Assembly (NCBI RefSeq): GCF_034541975.1
Contig: NZ_JAVYJM010000001.1
Source: Dermacoccus abyssi
GTDB taxonomy: Bacteria > Actinomycetota > Actinomycetes > Actinomycetales > Dermatophilaceae
Direction: 5' to 3' (one strand)
Length of the DNA: 64,000 nucleotides
Under the pieces are notes generated by a model. It saw only the letters and a list, made by a program, of their open reading frames with translations, was not told where the DNA came from and did no database searches. This document shows positions 8,348 through 17,885 of this stretch, piece by piece. The position numbers were made by a program, and so were the translations under genes. The first letter of the stretch is position 1. Each line of letters begins with the position of its first letter.

Positions 8348-9268
8348 TCAGAACAGGCTCTGCTGGCTCATCGTCTCCGGGGAGCGCACGTCCGCCGGGG
8401 CGATGCGTCGCCCGCGCAGCGCGTCGAGGTCGACGACGAGTGGGGCGTCGTCGTCATTGACGGTGACGAGCGCGACACCGCCGACAACAGCGGTCGGGGT
8501 GAGGCAGTGTTCGCCGCGGCTGAGCGGGTGCGGGTACGTGCCGAACACACCGTCCCCGGTGAAGAACCCCGCGTGCTGCGCTGGTGGGTCCCACGGGTCG
8601 AGCGCGAGCTCGAGGCCACTGGCTTGGAGGAACGCGCGGGCGTGTTCGACCGCGTCGGCGTGCGCGCCGTCGAGGCGCTCGCGGGAGAGCGGTTTCGTGA
8701 GAGACCCGGCCTTGCTGCTCCTGTGTTTCGTCTGCGGGATGCCGGTCTCGGCCGTCACCGCGTCCTCGTGCACGCGGACGGCGGTGCCGTCGGCTGCTCG
8801 GGCAATGTAGGTGGCACGCACGGCGCCCTGCTCGTCGAGGCGTGCCCTCCCGCGCGACGCCGACGCGGTGCCGACCTTGCTCGCGCCGTCCGCGAATGTC
8901 GCGATGTAGAGCCAATGCGGCCGCGCGAGATAGCCCGTCAGCGACTCGGGCACGTAGCCCCCGCGGTGCACGTGATGCATGAAGCGCGAGTCGTCGCGCT
9001 GGGCACACTGCTCGCACTGCACTCCGACGGTGACGGTGCGCCGCCCGTCGCAGGGCACGTGACGGGCGTCCCCGGGGCGGGCTGCGTCGAAGCGGCCGGT
9101 GCAGAAGCGGACGTCGGGCTGGACGCGGAACGCCATGCGGCGGTCCATGATCGGCGCGCGGAGCCGTTCGCCGTGGTCGGTCAGGACGACGAGGTGCGGC
9201 TCACCGCCCGCCCACGAGGTGGTCTGCACGAGCGCAGGGGCGTCGGAGCGCCAGAAGTCGTCGTGCAT
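8348..9268 (-). CDS. DUF2797 protein
   Basis: 306 residues from ATG 9268. An N-terminal cysteine-containing part (CTGRF, CDGRRT, then VQCEQCAQRDD with a CxxC) is followed by the central LYIATFADGASKVGTASASR, with EQGAVRATYIARA and a conserved VRVHEDAVT stretch, as in DUF2797 proteins. The GIY-YIG-like pattern of LYIA...KVG suggests a nuclease-related fold, though that is my inference. A zinc site is likely. No clear ribosome site. Function unknown. Confidence 0.7.
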   Translation of the reverse strand: MHDDFWRSDAPALVQTTSWAGGEPHLVVLTDHGERLRAPIMDRRMAFRVQPDVRFCTGRFDAARPGDARHVPCDGRRTVTVGVQCEQCAQRDDSRFMHHVHRGGYVPESLTGYLARPHWLYIATFADGASKVGTASASRGRARLDEQGAVRATYIARAADGTAVRVHEDAVTAETGIPQTKHRSSKAGSLTKPLSRERLDGAHADAVEHARAFLQASGLELALDPWDPPAQHAGFFTGDGVFGTYPHPLSRGEHCLTPTAVVGGVALVTVNDDDAPLVVDLDALRGRRIAPADVRSPETMSQQSLF

Positions 9269-9473
9269 GGTGCCCAGCAAACCACGGTGGCGGTCGGGTC
9301 GAGTTGGCCGGTCGTCGCGGCTGACGCAGTTCGGCGCGCCTGATGCGTTGTGAGCGGGTTCAGAGTGCGTCACGTGCACCGAAGTGCATCAGCTGCCCGC
9401 GCGTTCGGCGGAACACGTGCGGCTCGTTCCCTGTTGTCTCCTGCGAACGACGACCCCGAACAAGGAGTTCGAC

Positions 9474-10157
9474 ATGTCGAAGATTCTCTTCGTCGTCAGC
9501 GCAGCCACGAACTGGACGCTCGCGGACGGCACGCAGCACCCCACCGGATTCTGGGCCGAGGAGCTGCTCGCCCCGTACCGCCTCTTCACCGAGGCCGGTG
9601 ACACCGTCGAGTTCGCGACGCCCGGCGGCGTCGCACCCGTCGCGGACGAGGCGAGCCTCGCCCCCGAGATGAACGACGGCAACGACGTGCGGCCCGAGCT
9701 CGACGCCATCGACGCGCTCAAGCAGCCGCTCAACCTGTCCGACGTCGCACTCGACGACTACGACGCCGTCTTCTACCCCGGCGGTCACGGCCCGATGGAG
9801 GACCTCGCGGTCGACGCCACGTCCGGCAAGCTCATCGCCGACACCCTCGCAGCGGGCAAGCCCGTCGCCATCGTCTGCCACGGCCCGGCGGCGCTGCTGC
9901 CCGCGCGGGACGAGAACGGCGACCCGGTCGTCAAGGGCCGCAAGCTCACCGCCTTCTCCAACGAGGAGGAGCGTGCCGGAGGCAACGCCGACAACGCCAA
10001 GTGGCTGCTCGAAGATCGCCTGCGCGAGGACGGCGCCGAGCTCTCCGTTGGCGAAGCGTGGCAGCCCAACGTCGTCGTCGACGGCGACCTGCTCACCGGC
10101 CAGAACCCGGCCTCCAGCAAGCCCCTCGCCGCGGAGCTCAAGAAGCGCCTGGGCTGA
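9474..10157 (+). CDS. DJ-1/PfpI family protein, Hsp31/glyoxalase III-like
   Basis: 227 residues from ATG 9474, which has an ideal AAGGAG at 9462-9467. Nucleophile Cys in IVCHGPAALL (C135), an early Glu in FWAEELLAPY and a downstream acidic/His region fit the class I glutamine-amidotransferase-like Hsp31 group. These proteins convert methylglyoxal to lactate without cofactor or act as deglycases and chaperones. FYPGGHGPMEDL provides the usual loop near the active site. A large palindrome follows the gene at 10190-10250. Confidence 0.85.
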   Translation: MSKILFVVSAATNWTLADGTQHPTGFWAEELLAPYRLFTEAGDTVEFATPGGVAPVADEASLAPEMNDGNDVRPELDAIDALKQPLNLSDVALDDYDAVFYPGGHGPMEDLAVDATSGKLIADTLAAGKPVAIVCHGPAALLPARDENGDPVVKGRKLTAFSNEEERAGGNADNAKWLLEDRLREDGAELSVGEAWQPNVVVDGDLLTGQNPASSKPLAAELKKRLG

Positions 10158-10189
10158 CGCGTCGCCGCGCCCGAGCGCCTCAGGGCGCT

Positions 10190-10250
10190 GGGTCGATCTC
10201 GGTGCGGTTGGGCAGGGTGTGCGACTGCCCAACCGCACCGAGCTCTGCCC
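10190..10250. repeat. Two-tier palindrome, TGCGGTTGG family, copy 1
   Basis: An 18-bp perfect stem (10198-10215 with 10225-10242, 9-base loop) is flanked by an imperfect outer stem (10190-10196 with 10244-10250). Core arms read TGCGGTTGGGCAG and CTGCCCAACCGCA. Same architecture and core as the elements at 39037-39094 and 41269-41331. It probably terminates the DJ-1 gene; the shared sequence suggests a dispersed repeat. Confidence 0.65.
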
Positions 10251-10314
10251 AAGGAGGCTCCGCACCCGAGGCGCGTGGAGTCACGTTGTCGGTGGCCGGT
10301 GTCATGCTCGATTC

Positions 10315-10734
10315 ATGAAGACACCAGTGGGCGGGCACACCACCAACTACGCCGACACACTCATCACGGTCACGCCAGACACCCGCGCCGTGGCGGGCTC
10401 GCCGCCGCCCACCGGCAAGGGCAGCGTGGCCGGGCGTCAGTTCGCGCTGCTCCATGGGCATGACGACGAACTGACGAGCGACGACGTTCTGTTCACCGTG
10501 AGCGCCGATCGCAGCGGTGTCCCGGACGGCGAGCGTCACGCCGCACGCGAGGCCTTCTTCTCCAACGGTCAACCGTGCCTGCGCACGTCACCGCTGGCGA
10601 AGACGTACGGGTGGGGTTTCCACTTCGACGCCGACAGCCGCGTCGCGCTCGTGGCCGTCGACTCGCCCCGTTACGCCGAACTCGTCGAGGACGACGCCGT
10701 GACCAAGCACCCGTCCATGAAGTCGCGTCGTTGA
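10315..10734 (+). CDS. DUF6157 protein
   Basis: 139 residues. It carries the family pattern TNYADTLITVTPD, then QFALLHGHDDELTSDDVLF, FFSNGQPCLRTSPL and KTYGWGFHFD, which together identify the small cytosolic DUF6157 family. No catalytic residue assignments are known to me. CATGCT (10303-10308) lies six bases before the ATG at 10315, a leaderless arrangement. Stand-alone gene. Confidence 0.75.
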   Translation: MKTPVGGHTTNYADTLITVTPDTRAVAGSPPPTGKGSVAGRQFALLHGHDDELTSDDVLFTVSADRSGVPDGERHAAREAFFSNGQPCLRTSPLAKTYGWGFHFDADSRVALVAVDSPRYAELVEDDAVTKHPSMKSRR

Positions 10735-10923
10735 GCGGTTTTCGAGCGCTCTCTGAAGCACCTCAGAGCCTCGAGGGGTGAGGAACCCCACCCCTTCCGT
10801 CTTGGGTGAACCGCACATCGGTGACAAGGTGGAAAGGCGAATCCGTTGCGGCAGCGCTTTCTTCGCCTTGCCTACGGGCCCGCTGTGGGGGCTGCCGTGA
10901 CCTGTTGACGACAAGGAGGTCAC

Positions 10924-12828
10924 ATGGCGAACTCATCCGACGCTCCGCCAGAGAGCGAAGCATCACAGGGCGCGTCCGCGTTCGACGAACACGCGTCCAC
11001 TTACTCGTCCACCCTGCAGAGTTCCTTCCCTGAACTCGACGTCGAGGTGCGCGACTCGGCCAAGCCGATCGCCTCGCACCTGCAGATCGCGGAGGAGGAC
11101 GACGACGAGACCATCACCGAGAAGCTGAAGCTCCAGGGAGTTCGCCTCGGCAAGGGAATGGTTTCCCCGCGGGTCTTCTGGCCGGCGCTCATCGTCATCC
11201 TCGCGGTCGCCGTGGTCGGCATCGCCGCCCCGGAATCGACGAGTGACGTCCTCGTCGACATGCAGTCGTGGATCGTCACCAACTTCGGTTGGTACTACAT
11301 GCTTGCGATCGGCTTCTTCATCGCCTTCACGGCGTTCGTGGGCTTCAGCAAGTACGGCACCATCCGTCTCGGCCGCGACGGGGAAGACCCTGAGTTCGGG
11401 CTCCTGTCGTGGTTTGCGATGCTCTTCGCCGCCGGCATGGGCATCGGCCTCGTCTTCTACGGCGTCGGCGAACCGCTCACCTACGCGACGAGTGACCCGA
11501 AGCCGGGCTGGGAGGGCAGCGAGACGGAGAAGGCGCAACTCGCCATGGCGCAGACCTTCCTCCACTGGGGTCTGCACCCGTGGGCGGTCTACGCCGTCAT
11601 CGGTCTCGCGCTCGCGTACGCCATCCACCGCCGTGGTCGTCCGATCTCGATCCGCTGGGCCCTCGAGCCCCTCTTCGGCGATCGGGTCAAGGGCTGGCTC
11701 GGCGACCTCGTCGACGTCCTCGCCATCTTCGGCACCGTCTTCGGTGTCGCCACGTCGCTCGGTCTCGGCGTGCAGCAGATCGCGTCGGGCATGAAGTCGA
11801 TCGGCATCGTCGACAACACCGACAACGCCGTGCTCGTGACGCTCATCGTCGTCATCACGTTCCTGTCGACGCTCTCGTGCGTCTCGGGTCTCGGCAAGGG
11901 CATCAAGTACCTGTCGAACATCAACCTGAGCTTCGCGGGCCTGCTGCTCATCTCCATCCTGCTGCTCGGCCCGACGCTGTTCCTCTTCCAGAACTTCGTC
12001 GAGTCGCTCGGCGTCTACCTCGCCAACGTGCTGAACATGACGTTCGACGTCGGTGCTTACACGGGTGAGAAGGGCGCCACCTGGAACGCGAGCTGGACGA
12101 TCTTCTACTGGGGCTGGTGGATCTCGTGGGCACCCTTCGTCGGTGTCTTCATCGCCCGCATCTCGCGCGGTCGCACGATCCGCGAGTTCATCGCGGGCAC
12201 GCTGTTCGTGCCGACGATCGTCGGGTTCCTGTGGTTTTCCGTGCTCGGTGGCACGGGCCTCGACCGTGAGCTCTTCGGCAAGGGCGGTCTCGTCGACCCG
12301 AAGGAGGGCGTGGACGCCTCGACGGTGCTGTTCACCGTGCTCGAGGACCTGCCGCTCGGTTCGGTGCTGTCGATCCTCGCCATCGCACTAGTGGCGGTCT
12401 TCTTCATCACCTCCTCCGACTCGGGTTCGCTCGTCGTCGACATGCTGGCCTCCGGCGGTCACCCCAACCCGCCGACCTGGTCGCGTGTGCTGTGGGCTGT
12501 GCTCGAGGGTGCGCTCGCCATCGGTCTGCTCCTCGCGGGCGGTCTGAGCGGGCTGCAGTCCGCGGCGATCGCCACGGCGCTGCCGTTCAGCGCGGTGCTC
12601 ATCCTCATGTGCTTCGCCACGCTGCGAGCGCTGCGTGCGGATTTGGCGCTGCGCCGTCGTGACGAGACGGCTGAGCGCATCCGAGCGCTGCAGCAGGAGT
12701 TCCAGGAGAGCTTCGACGAGCACTTCGGCCGCCACATCGAGCCGCGCATCGACTACCGCATCTCGCGGACGACGTCACCGCGCGGCGGCGGACGCGGCGC
12801 CCCGACGTCGCCTCCCGAGGGCGACTGA
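10924..12828 (+). CDS. BCCT family betaine/choline/carnitine transporter
   Basis: 634 residues with a long hydrophilic N-terminus (~75 residues), about 12 membrane segments and a charged C-terminal tail after residue ~560. The diagnostic BCCT stretch is WWISWAPFVGVFIARISRGR, followed by TIREF. The Gly-rich MGIGLVFYGVGEP in TM3 is the Na+/substrate region. The long cytosolic N- and C-termini are typical of osmosensing members such as BetP, so uptake of a compatible solute driven by Na+ is likely. Strong AAGGAGGT ribosome site before the ATG. The 190-bp upstream gap contains a short GGGGTG/CACCCC inverted repeat. Confidence 0.9.
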   Translation: MANSSDAPPESEASQGASAFDEHASTYSSTLQSSFPELDVEVRDSAKPIASHLQIAEEDDDETITEKLKLQGVRLGKGMVSPRVFWPALIVILAVAVVGIAAPESTSDVLVDMQSWIVTNFGWYYMLAIGFFIAFTAFVGFSKYGTIRLGRDGEDPEFGLLSWFAMLFAAGMGIGLVFYGVGEPLTYATSDPKPGWEGSETEKAQLAMAQTFLHWGLHPWAVYAVIGLALAYAIHRRGRPISIRWALEPLFGDRVKGWLGDLVDVLAIFGTVFGVATSLGLGVQQIASGMKSIGIVDNTDNAVLVTLIVVITFLSTLSCVSGLGKGIKYLSNINLSFAGLLLISILLLGPTLFLFQNFVESLGVYLANVLNMTFDVGAYTGEKGATWNASWTIFYWGWWISWAPFVGVFIARISRGRTIREFIAGTLFVPTIVGFLWFSVLGGTGLDRELFGKGGLVDPKEGVDASTVLFTVLEDLPLGSVLSILAIALVAVFFITSSDSGSLVVDMLASGGHPNPPTWSRVLWAVLEGALAIGLLLAGGLSGLQSAAIATALPFSAVLILMCFATLRALRADLALRRRDETAERIRALQQEFQESFDEHFGRHIEPRIDYRISRTTSPRGGGRGAPTSPPEGD

Positions 12829-12840
12829 CGCTGCGGCACG

Positions 12841-12881
12841 CGAACGGCGGGCCACCCTCCCGAGGGGTGGCCCGCCGTTCG
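12841..12881. terminator. Hairpin terminator after the BCCT gene
   Basis: Perfect 17-bp GC-rich stem (12841-12857 with 12865-12881) and a 7-base loop, between the rightward transporter stop (12828) and the leftward flavoprotein stop (12908). It can serve both genes. Confidence 0.85.
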
Positions 12882-12907
12882 TTGTGGGCGGCCGGATCGA
12901 ACCCGCG

Positions 12908-14311
12908 TCAGCGCAGGTCGCGCGGGAGCTGTTCGAGCATGCGCAACCACAGCTCCGACGCCGTCGGGTAGCTCGGCACGGCGTGACGCAGCACGCTGAC
13001 AGGCACCTCGCCGACGATGGCGATCGTCGCGGCGTGGAGCAGTTCGGCCGCGTCCGGGCCGACGAACGTGGCGCCCATGACGACGCCGCGACGGCGGTCG
13101 ACGACGATCTTCGCGCGCCCGTCGGCATCGTCACGCAGCAGCGACGTTCCGGCGGCGGTGCCGAAGCCCACCTCGGAGGTGACGACGGCGTCGTCGCCCA
13201 GCGCGGAGCGCGCCTCGGCCTCCGTCTGGCCGACGGAGGCGACCTGTGGGTCGGTGAAGACCACCTGCGGCACCGGCACGTTCGCGGGAGCGGGAGCCTC
13301 GTCGGCACCCGCGAGCTTCGAGCCGAGCACGCGCGCCTCGTACTTGCCCATGTGGGTGAGCGGGGCGCCGGGGCCGGCGTCACCGACGGCGTGCAGCCAC
13401 TCGGGCAGGTTGCCGCTTCGCACGTCGTCGGCGGACAGACCGAGCGCGTCGAGGCCGACGTCGGTGAGGTTGGGGCGGCGTCCGGTGGCGACGAGCACTT
13501 CGTCAGCGGTGAACGTGCCCGACGCGGACGTCGTCACCGTCACCTCGCCGCCGTGGATGCGCCCCAGGCCCGTGTCGTCCGCGCGCTCACGAACGGCGGA
13601 CGTGACGTCGGCGCCGAGGACGACGGCGATGCCCGCCTTCTCGAGGGCGGAGCGCACGATGTCGCCCGCGAACGGTTCGTTCTTCTCGAGCAGTGCCGGG
13701 CCGCGCACGAGAATGCGCACCTGCGAACCGAGGGCCGCCATCCACGTGGCCGCTTCGACGGCGATGACGCCGCCACCGACGACGAGGAGCCGCTCGGGCA
13801 CCTCGACGACGCCCGTCGCGTCACGCGAACCCCAGGGGCTCACGCCGTCGAAGACGGGCGGAACGACCGGCACCGAGCCGGTCGCGAGCACGGCAGCGCG
13901 CTCGGCCGTGACGGTGCGCGTGCCGTCGGGGCCGCTGACCTCGACGCGCCTCTCCCCGACGATGCGGCCGTGGCCGCGCACGAGCGTGATGTCGGCGCCG
14001 TCGGCCCACTTCACCTGGCGGGAGTCGTCGTAGTGCGACACCCACGTGTCGCGGCGGGCGAGGAGCTCCTTCGGCTGGACGGCAGCGTCTTCGACGCCGG
14101 GCAGGTGCGCCGTCGTGTGGGCCACGTCGATGGGGCGCAGGAGCGCCTTGCTCGGCATGCACGCGTAGTACGAGCACTCGCCGCCGAGCAGTTCGCCCTC
14201 GACGAGCGCGGCGCTCAGGCCACCCTCGACGGCGTACTGGGCGACATTCTCACCCACCGGCCCGCCGCCGATGACGACGACGTCGGCGTTGAGTTCGTCA
14301 GTGTCAGTCAT
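12908..14311 (-). CDS. Pyridine nucleotide-disulfide oxidoreductase (LpdA / mercuric-reductase-like)
   Basis: 467 residues. FAD-binding GGGPVG (15-20), redox-active disulfide in GGECSYYACMPSK (C46 and C51, spacing CX4C), NAD(P) motif VVGGGVIAVE and the second FAD motif HAVGDAG are all present. The C-terminal HAVPSYPTASE resembles, but is not identical to, the HPHPTLSE active-site base region of lipoamide dehydrogenase. No E2/E3 partners are nearby, so a quinone or disulfide reductase is more likely than lipoamide dehydrogenase. AAGGA overlaps the end of the upstream GNAT gene, so the two genes form an operon. Confidence 0.85.
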   Translation of the reverse strand: MTDTDELNADVVVIGGGPVGENVAQYAVEGGLSAALVEGELLGGECSYYACMPSKALLRPIDVAHTTAHLPGVEDAAVQPKELLARRDTWVSHYDDSRQVKWADGADITLVRGHGRIVGERRVEVSGPDGTRTVTAERAAVLATGSVPVVPPVFDGVSPWGSRDATGVVEVPERLLVVGGGVIAVEAATWMAALGSQVRILVRGPALLEKNEPFAGDIVRSALEKAGIAVVLGADVTSAVRERADDTGLGRIHGGEVTVTTSASGTFTADEVLVATGRRPNLTDVGLDALGLSADDVRSGNLPEWLHAVGDAGPGAPLTHMGKYEARVLGSKLAGADEAPAPANVPVPQVVFTDPQVASVGQTEAEARSALGDDAVVTSEVGFGTAAGTSLLRDDADGRAKIVVDRRRGVVMGATFVGPDAAELLHAATIAIVGEVPVSVLRHAVPSYPTASELWLRMLEQLPRDLR

Positions 14312-14316
14312 CCGGG

Positions 14317-14628
14317 TCAGTCCTTCACGGTGGTGACGGGGGCGCCGTAGACGAGCTCGACGTACTCGCGGTGACGACCGATCCAGCCCTTGATGAACGG
14401 GCACAGCGGCAGCACCTTGCGGGTGCCCTCGTCACGCACGTCGTCGAGCGCGAAACGGGCGATCTGCGAGCCGACGCCCTTGCCCTCGTAAGCCGCGTCG
14501 ACCTCGGTGTGGGTGAACACGGCGAGCTCGTCGGTGAGCTGGTACTCGGCGAAACCGGCCAGCGCGTCACCGTCCCACGCCTCGTAGCGGTTGGCTTCGG
14601 TGTTGTGCTTCATGGTCAGGTCGGACAT
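14317..14628 (-). CDS. NATD1/YjdJ-type GNAT-like protein
   Basis: 103 residues with a GAGGAG ribosome site. The sequence has EVDAAYEGKGVGSQIARFAL (acetyl-CoA loop GKGVGS), then RKVLPLCPFIKGWI, the signature of the short NATD1/YjdJ acetyltransferase-like group. Known members have a minimal GNAT fold with a conserved Cys (here in PLCPF) possibly involved in catalysis. Five bases separate it from the flavoprotein gene downstream; its last codons provide that gene's ribosome site. Confidence 0.8.
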   Translation of the reverse strand: MSDLTMKHNTEANRYEAWDGDALAGFAEYQLTDELAVFTHTEVDAAYEGKGVGSQIARFALDDVRDEGTRKVLPLCPFIKGWIGRHREYVELVYGAPVTTVKD

Positions 14629-14682
14629 GGCGATCTCCTCGGGGGATCTGGGTGCGTCGGGACGGTCGGATCGGAGGCGGCT

Positions 14683-15636
14683 TCAGCCGCCGATCCGGCC
14701 GCGACGATTGCGCGGGCGCAGGTGGACAGGCGGGATGGGCGGTGCCGGAATGCGGTCGGTCTTGCCGGTGTAGCCCTCGACGTGGCCGAAGCGCGGGTCC
14801 CCGGCCTCGTACTGTTCACGGGCTTCGACAATCTCCTCGTGGCTGCGGCCGACGAAGTTCCACCACATGACGATCTCCTCCTCGAACGGCTCGCCGCCGA
14901 GCAGAACGAGACGGGCGGGGAACTGGCCGATCGAGAAGTGCAGCTGCGAGCGGCCCGGGTCGAGGCACGCGAGGTCGCCGCGCTTGAGCTGCGTCCCCTC
15001 GAACGTCACGTCGCCGGAGTCGACGAGGACGGCGTGCTCGAACGACGAGTCGACGTCGAGGGTGAGTTCGGTGCCCGCCTCGAGGCGCAGCTCTGCGCCG
15101 AGCAACGGCGTGTACGTCGTCACGGGCGAGCGATCGACGCCGGGCAGCTCACCGAGGAAGACGAGCGCGACGCCGGCGAAGCCACCGTCGTCACCGGTGA
15201 GGTCGACGTCGTCTGGGGCGTGGTGCTCGAACGCGCGTGCCGTCTCGCGGTCGGCGTCCGGCAGCGCAACCCACAGCTGGACGCCGTGCAGTGTGTCGGT
15301 CTCCGGCGTCGAGACCTCCGAGTGGGCGATGCCGTGACCGCTTGTCATGAGGTTCATCTCGCCGGGGCGCACCATGCCGTGCACGCCGCCGGTGTCGCGG
15401 TGCTCGATCTCGCCGTCGAACAGCCACGAGACCGTCTGCAGGCCGGTGTGCGGGTGCGGCGGCACGTCCATGCCGTCGCGTTCGAGGTCGCGCACGGGCT
15501 CGGGGCCGTAGTGGTCGACGAAGCACCACGCGCCGACGAAGGAGCGATCCTTGTGCGGAAGGGTGCGGCGCACCTCGAGCGATCGCATGCCGCCGAGGGG
15601 CACCTGACGGGCCTCGAGTACCTGGACGTCGTTCAT
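14683..15636 (-). CDS. Pirin family protein
   Basis: 317 residues from ATG 15636 (GAAGG upstream). Bicupin with the pirin signature: PHPHTGLQTVSWLFDGEIEH, then MTSGHGIAHSE, which supply the three His and one Glu metal ligands in the N-terminal cupin. Pirin homologues act as quercetinase-type dioxygenases or redox-sensing regulators; which applies here is not visible. The C-terminal tail ends Arg-rich and Gly-rich. Divergent from the AhpD-like gene across a 262-bp gap. Confidence 0.9.
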   Translation of the reverse strand: MNDVQVLEARQVPLGGMRSLEVRRTLPHKDRSFVGAWCFVDHYGPEPVRDLERDGMDVPPHPHTGLQTVSWLFDGEIEHRDTGGVHGMVRPGEMNLMTSGHGIAHSEVSTPETDTLHGVQLWVALPDADRETARAFEHHAPDDVDLTGDDGGFAGVALVFLGELPGVDRSPVTTYTPLLGAELRLEAGTELTLDVDSSFEHAVLVDSGDVTFEGTQLKRGDLACLDPGRSQLHFSIGQFPARLVLLGGEPFEEEIVMWWNFVGRSHEEIVEAREQYEAGDPRFGHVEGYTGKTDRIPAPPIPPVHLRPRNRRGRIGG

Positions 15637-15898
15637 GCGAACCTTCGTTTCTCCTCGCGGTGCGTCGTCCTGGCGGACGGCGCGACGGGCACGTTCGGTG
15701 CAACGACTCGCGGCGCCTACCCCTTCCCGCACCCCGCTCGGGGCGCGTCGCGGACACGAGCGTGCATCTGAAACGTATGACGCCGTCGGCGCCCCGGCAA
15801 CGTCGGTCAGCGTCTCGGGGGCCGACGGCCGTTAGGTTGGGCCCGTCCCTCGAACGATTCGGCCAGGCCGCCCACGGTGCGGTGAGAAGGAGTCCGAC

Positions 15899-16366
15899 AT
15901 GAGCGGTGGCAACCCGGAGCGCCCCTACATCGACAAGGTTCAGCCCCTCACGCACGCGGCGATGATCGAGGCCGCGAAGAGCTCGCGCGCCGCGTCGAAG
16001 GAGGCCGGCCTCGACGTCGGGCTCATCGAGCTCGTCAACACGCGCGTCTCGCAGATCAATGGCTGCGTGACGTGCCTGAGCGTCCACGTGCCCGCCGCCC
16101 GCGACGCCGGCGTCGACCCGCTCAAGATCGACCTGCTGCCCGCGTGGCGTGACGCCGACTTCTACACCGAGGTCGAGCGCGTGGCGTTGGAACTGGCCGA
16201 GGCCCTCACCAACCCGCGCGAACTCGATCTGCGCGCGGCCATCGCTGACGCGTCGGACGTCATGTCGACGGAGGCGCTCGCGGCCCTCGAGTGGGCCATA
16301 GTGCTCATCAACGCGTTCAACCGCGTGTCGATCGCAAGCGCGCACCCGCCGCGCCGCCGCCGCTGA
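15899..16366 (+). CDS. Carboxymuconolactone decarboxylase / AhpD-like protein
   Basis: 155 residues, with AGAAGGAG before the ATG. The redox motif INGCVTCLSVH gives C56, C59 and H63, the CxxC-xxx-H arrangement of AhpD-like alkylhydroperoxidase proteins. This supports a thiol-dependent peroxidase role rather than decarboxylation. A TTAGGT hexamer ~65 bases upstream may be the promoter. The 3' end overlaps the convergent permease gene by 50 bases, so the Arg-rich tail (HPPRRRR) is encoded by DNA that also encodes the end of the permease. Confidence 0.85.
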   Translation: MSGGNPERPYIDKVQPLTHAAMIEAAKSSRAASKEAGLDVGLIELVNTRVSQINGCVTCLSVHVPAARDAGVDPLKIDLLPAWRDADFYTEVERVALELAEALTNPRELDLRAAIADASDVMSTEALAALEWAIVLINAFNRVSIASAHPPRRRR

Positions 16367-17717
16367 TCTCGACGACGATCGTGGCGAGTGCCGCCACGCC
16401 GAACGCGACGAGGGAGGCGCTCAGCCACGTCGGTGCGCTGACGCCGATGGCCTCGCCGATGGAACGCCACATGTCCGACCACGCGCCGAGCGTGCCGGGC
16501 GCGACGAGCTCGTAGGCGACGAACCCGGCTGCCCAGGCGACGAGCATGAGCGGACGCGAGGGTGCGTCGACCGCGGTGTTCCAGCGGTGACGCCCGCCGA
16601 ACAGGTAGTAGTCGACGAGGAAGACGCCGAGCAGCGGTACGAACACCGAGCCGATGAGGGCGAGGAAGTGCGCGAAGCCGTAGATGTCGACGGCGAGGGC
16701 GAGCACCGTCGAGGTGACGCCGAGCGCGATTGAGATGAGGCGACGGTCGAGGCGCGGCGCGATGTTCTGCAGGGACACCGTCGTCGAGTAGACGTCGACG
16801 AAGCACTGGTCGATCTCGCGCAGCGTCAGCACGAGGAAGCACAGCGAGCCGCCCGCGACGCCGAGGAAGATCGAGAACACGGCGTCGCCGTTGCCGCCGG
16901 CCAGCAGCAGGGTGATGATGCCGATCGAGTAGACCGCGATCTGGGTGACGCAGTAGCCGAGGTAGCTGCCGAGCACCGCGGCGCGGTGGGACGTCGAGTG
17001 GCGCGCGTAGTCGCCGGCGACCGGCACCCACGAGACGGACAGCGCGATGATCGCGTCGACGGCCACCATCCAGCCGCCCCAACCGTGCCCGGCGTGGGCC
17101 GGCACGTCGCGGGTGAGCAGCTGCGAGGCGAGATAGATGAGCGTGACGATGACCGCCACCGTCACGTACTTGCGCAGCACCTTGACCCAACGCAGCGGGT
17201 AGAGCGCGAGCAGCGTCGTCACGGCGCCGATGACGACGACGATCGGCCAGCGCGGCAGCTCGGGCCACAGGGTGCGGGCGGCCATCGTCGTCGTGACGAT
17301 CTCGAACGTGCCCCAGCCGAGGAGCTGGATCATGTTGAACACCGTCGGCACGTACGACAGGCGGCCGCCGAACAGGCCGCGCAGCATGACCATGGCGGGC
17401 TGACCCTGCTGCGACGACGCGAGGGCCATCGCGGAGACGCCGGCCGTGCCGACGAGGGTGCCGACGACGAGCGCGAGCACGGCCTGCCCCATCCCCATGC
17501 CGGGCTCGCCCAGGGGCTGCAGGACGACGATGGCGCCCGCGAACGCGAGCAGGCTCATGCCGAGGTTGCCCCACATGCCGAGCTGGTCGAGCAGGCCGAG
17601 GTTGCGCGGGGCCGGCCCGCCCTCGAGGGTCGTGGGCACGTCGTGGAGGTCGTCCACGTCGGGGGTGCGTCGGGCGGCGGTGCCCTCGTTCTGCGTAGCG
17701 GCGCTCGCGGTACTCAC
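16317..17717 (-). CDS. NCS1 / purine-cytosine permease family transporter
   Basis: 466 residues from GTG 17717, with AGGAGG ten bases upstream. The N-terminal ~55 residues are hydrophilic, followed by about 12 membrane segments. NMIQLLGWGTFEIV, VSWVPVAGDYARH and a C-terminal FLVDYYLFGGRHRW match the NCS1 (CodB/PurP) symporters for nucleobases or related heterocycles. No catabolic genes adjoin, so the substrate remains open. I found no riboswitch-like structure in the 190 bp upstream. Confidence 0.85.
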   Translation of the reverse strand: MSTASAATQNEGTAARRTPDVDDLHDVPTTLEGGPAPRNLGLLDQLGMWGNLGMSLLAFAGAIVVLQPLGEPGMGMGQAVLALVVGTLVGTAGVSAMALASSQQGQPAMVMLRGLFGGRLSYVPTVFNMIQLLGWGTFEIVTTTMAARTLWPELPRWPIVVVIGAVTTLLALYPLRWVKVLRKYVTVAVIVTLIYLASQLLTRDVPAHAGHGWGGWMVAVDAIIALSVSWVPVAGDYARHSTSHRAAVLGSYLGYCVTQIAVYSIGIITLLLAGGNGDAVFSIFLGVAGGSLCFLVLTLREIDQCFVDVYSTTVSLQNIAPRLDRRLISIALGVTSTVLALAVDIYGFAHFLALIGSVFVPLLGVFLVDYYLFGGRHRWNTAVDAPSRPLMLVAWAAGFVAYELVAPGTLGAWSDMWRSIGEAIGVSAPTWLSASLVAFGVAALATIVVEISGGGAAGARLRSTRG

Positions 17718-17885
17718 TGGCGTGCTTCCCTCCTGCCGGGCTGAGCCGGGGGAGGCGGCTCGCGCGGGTCGTCGATGCGCCGGATGACGCATCGGCAGAC
17801 TATCGGCGCGAAAGTGCCAGAAATTTCGTTTGGCACGGACGTGCCACGGCGGGTTGGGGACAGGTTTGCCGGGTGGGTGGACCGA

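Noticed and set aside
12894..12903. tRNA T-arm-like string GGTTCGATCC on the minus strand
   Set aside because: No acceptor, D or anticodon stems can be formed around it and it abuts coding sequence of the flavoprotein gene.
17718..17885. Riboswitch (thiamine or purine) upstream of the NCS1 permease
   Set aside because: No pairing pattern or conserved core of TPP or purine riboswitches could be found in this stretch.
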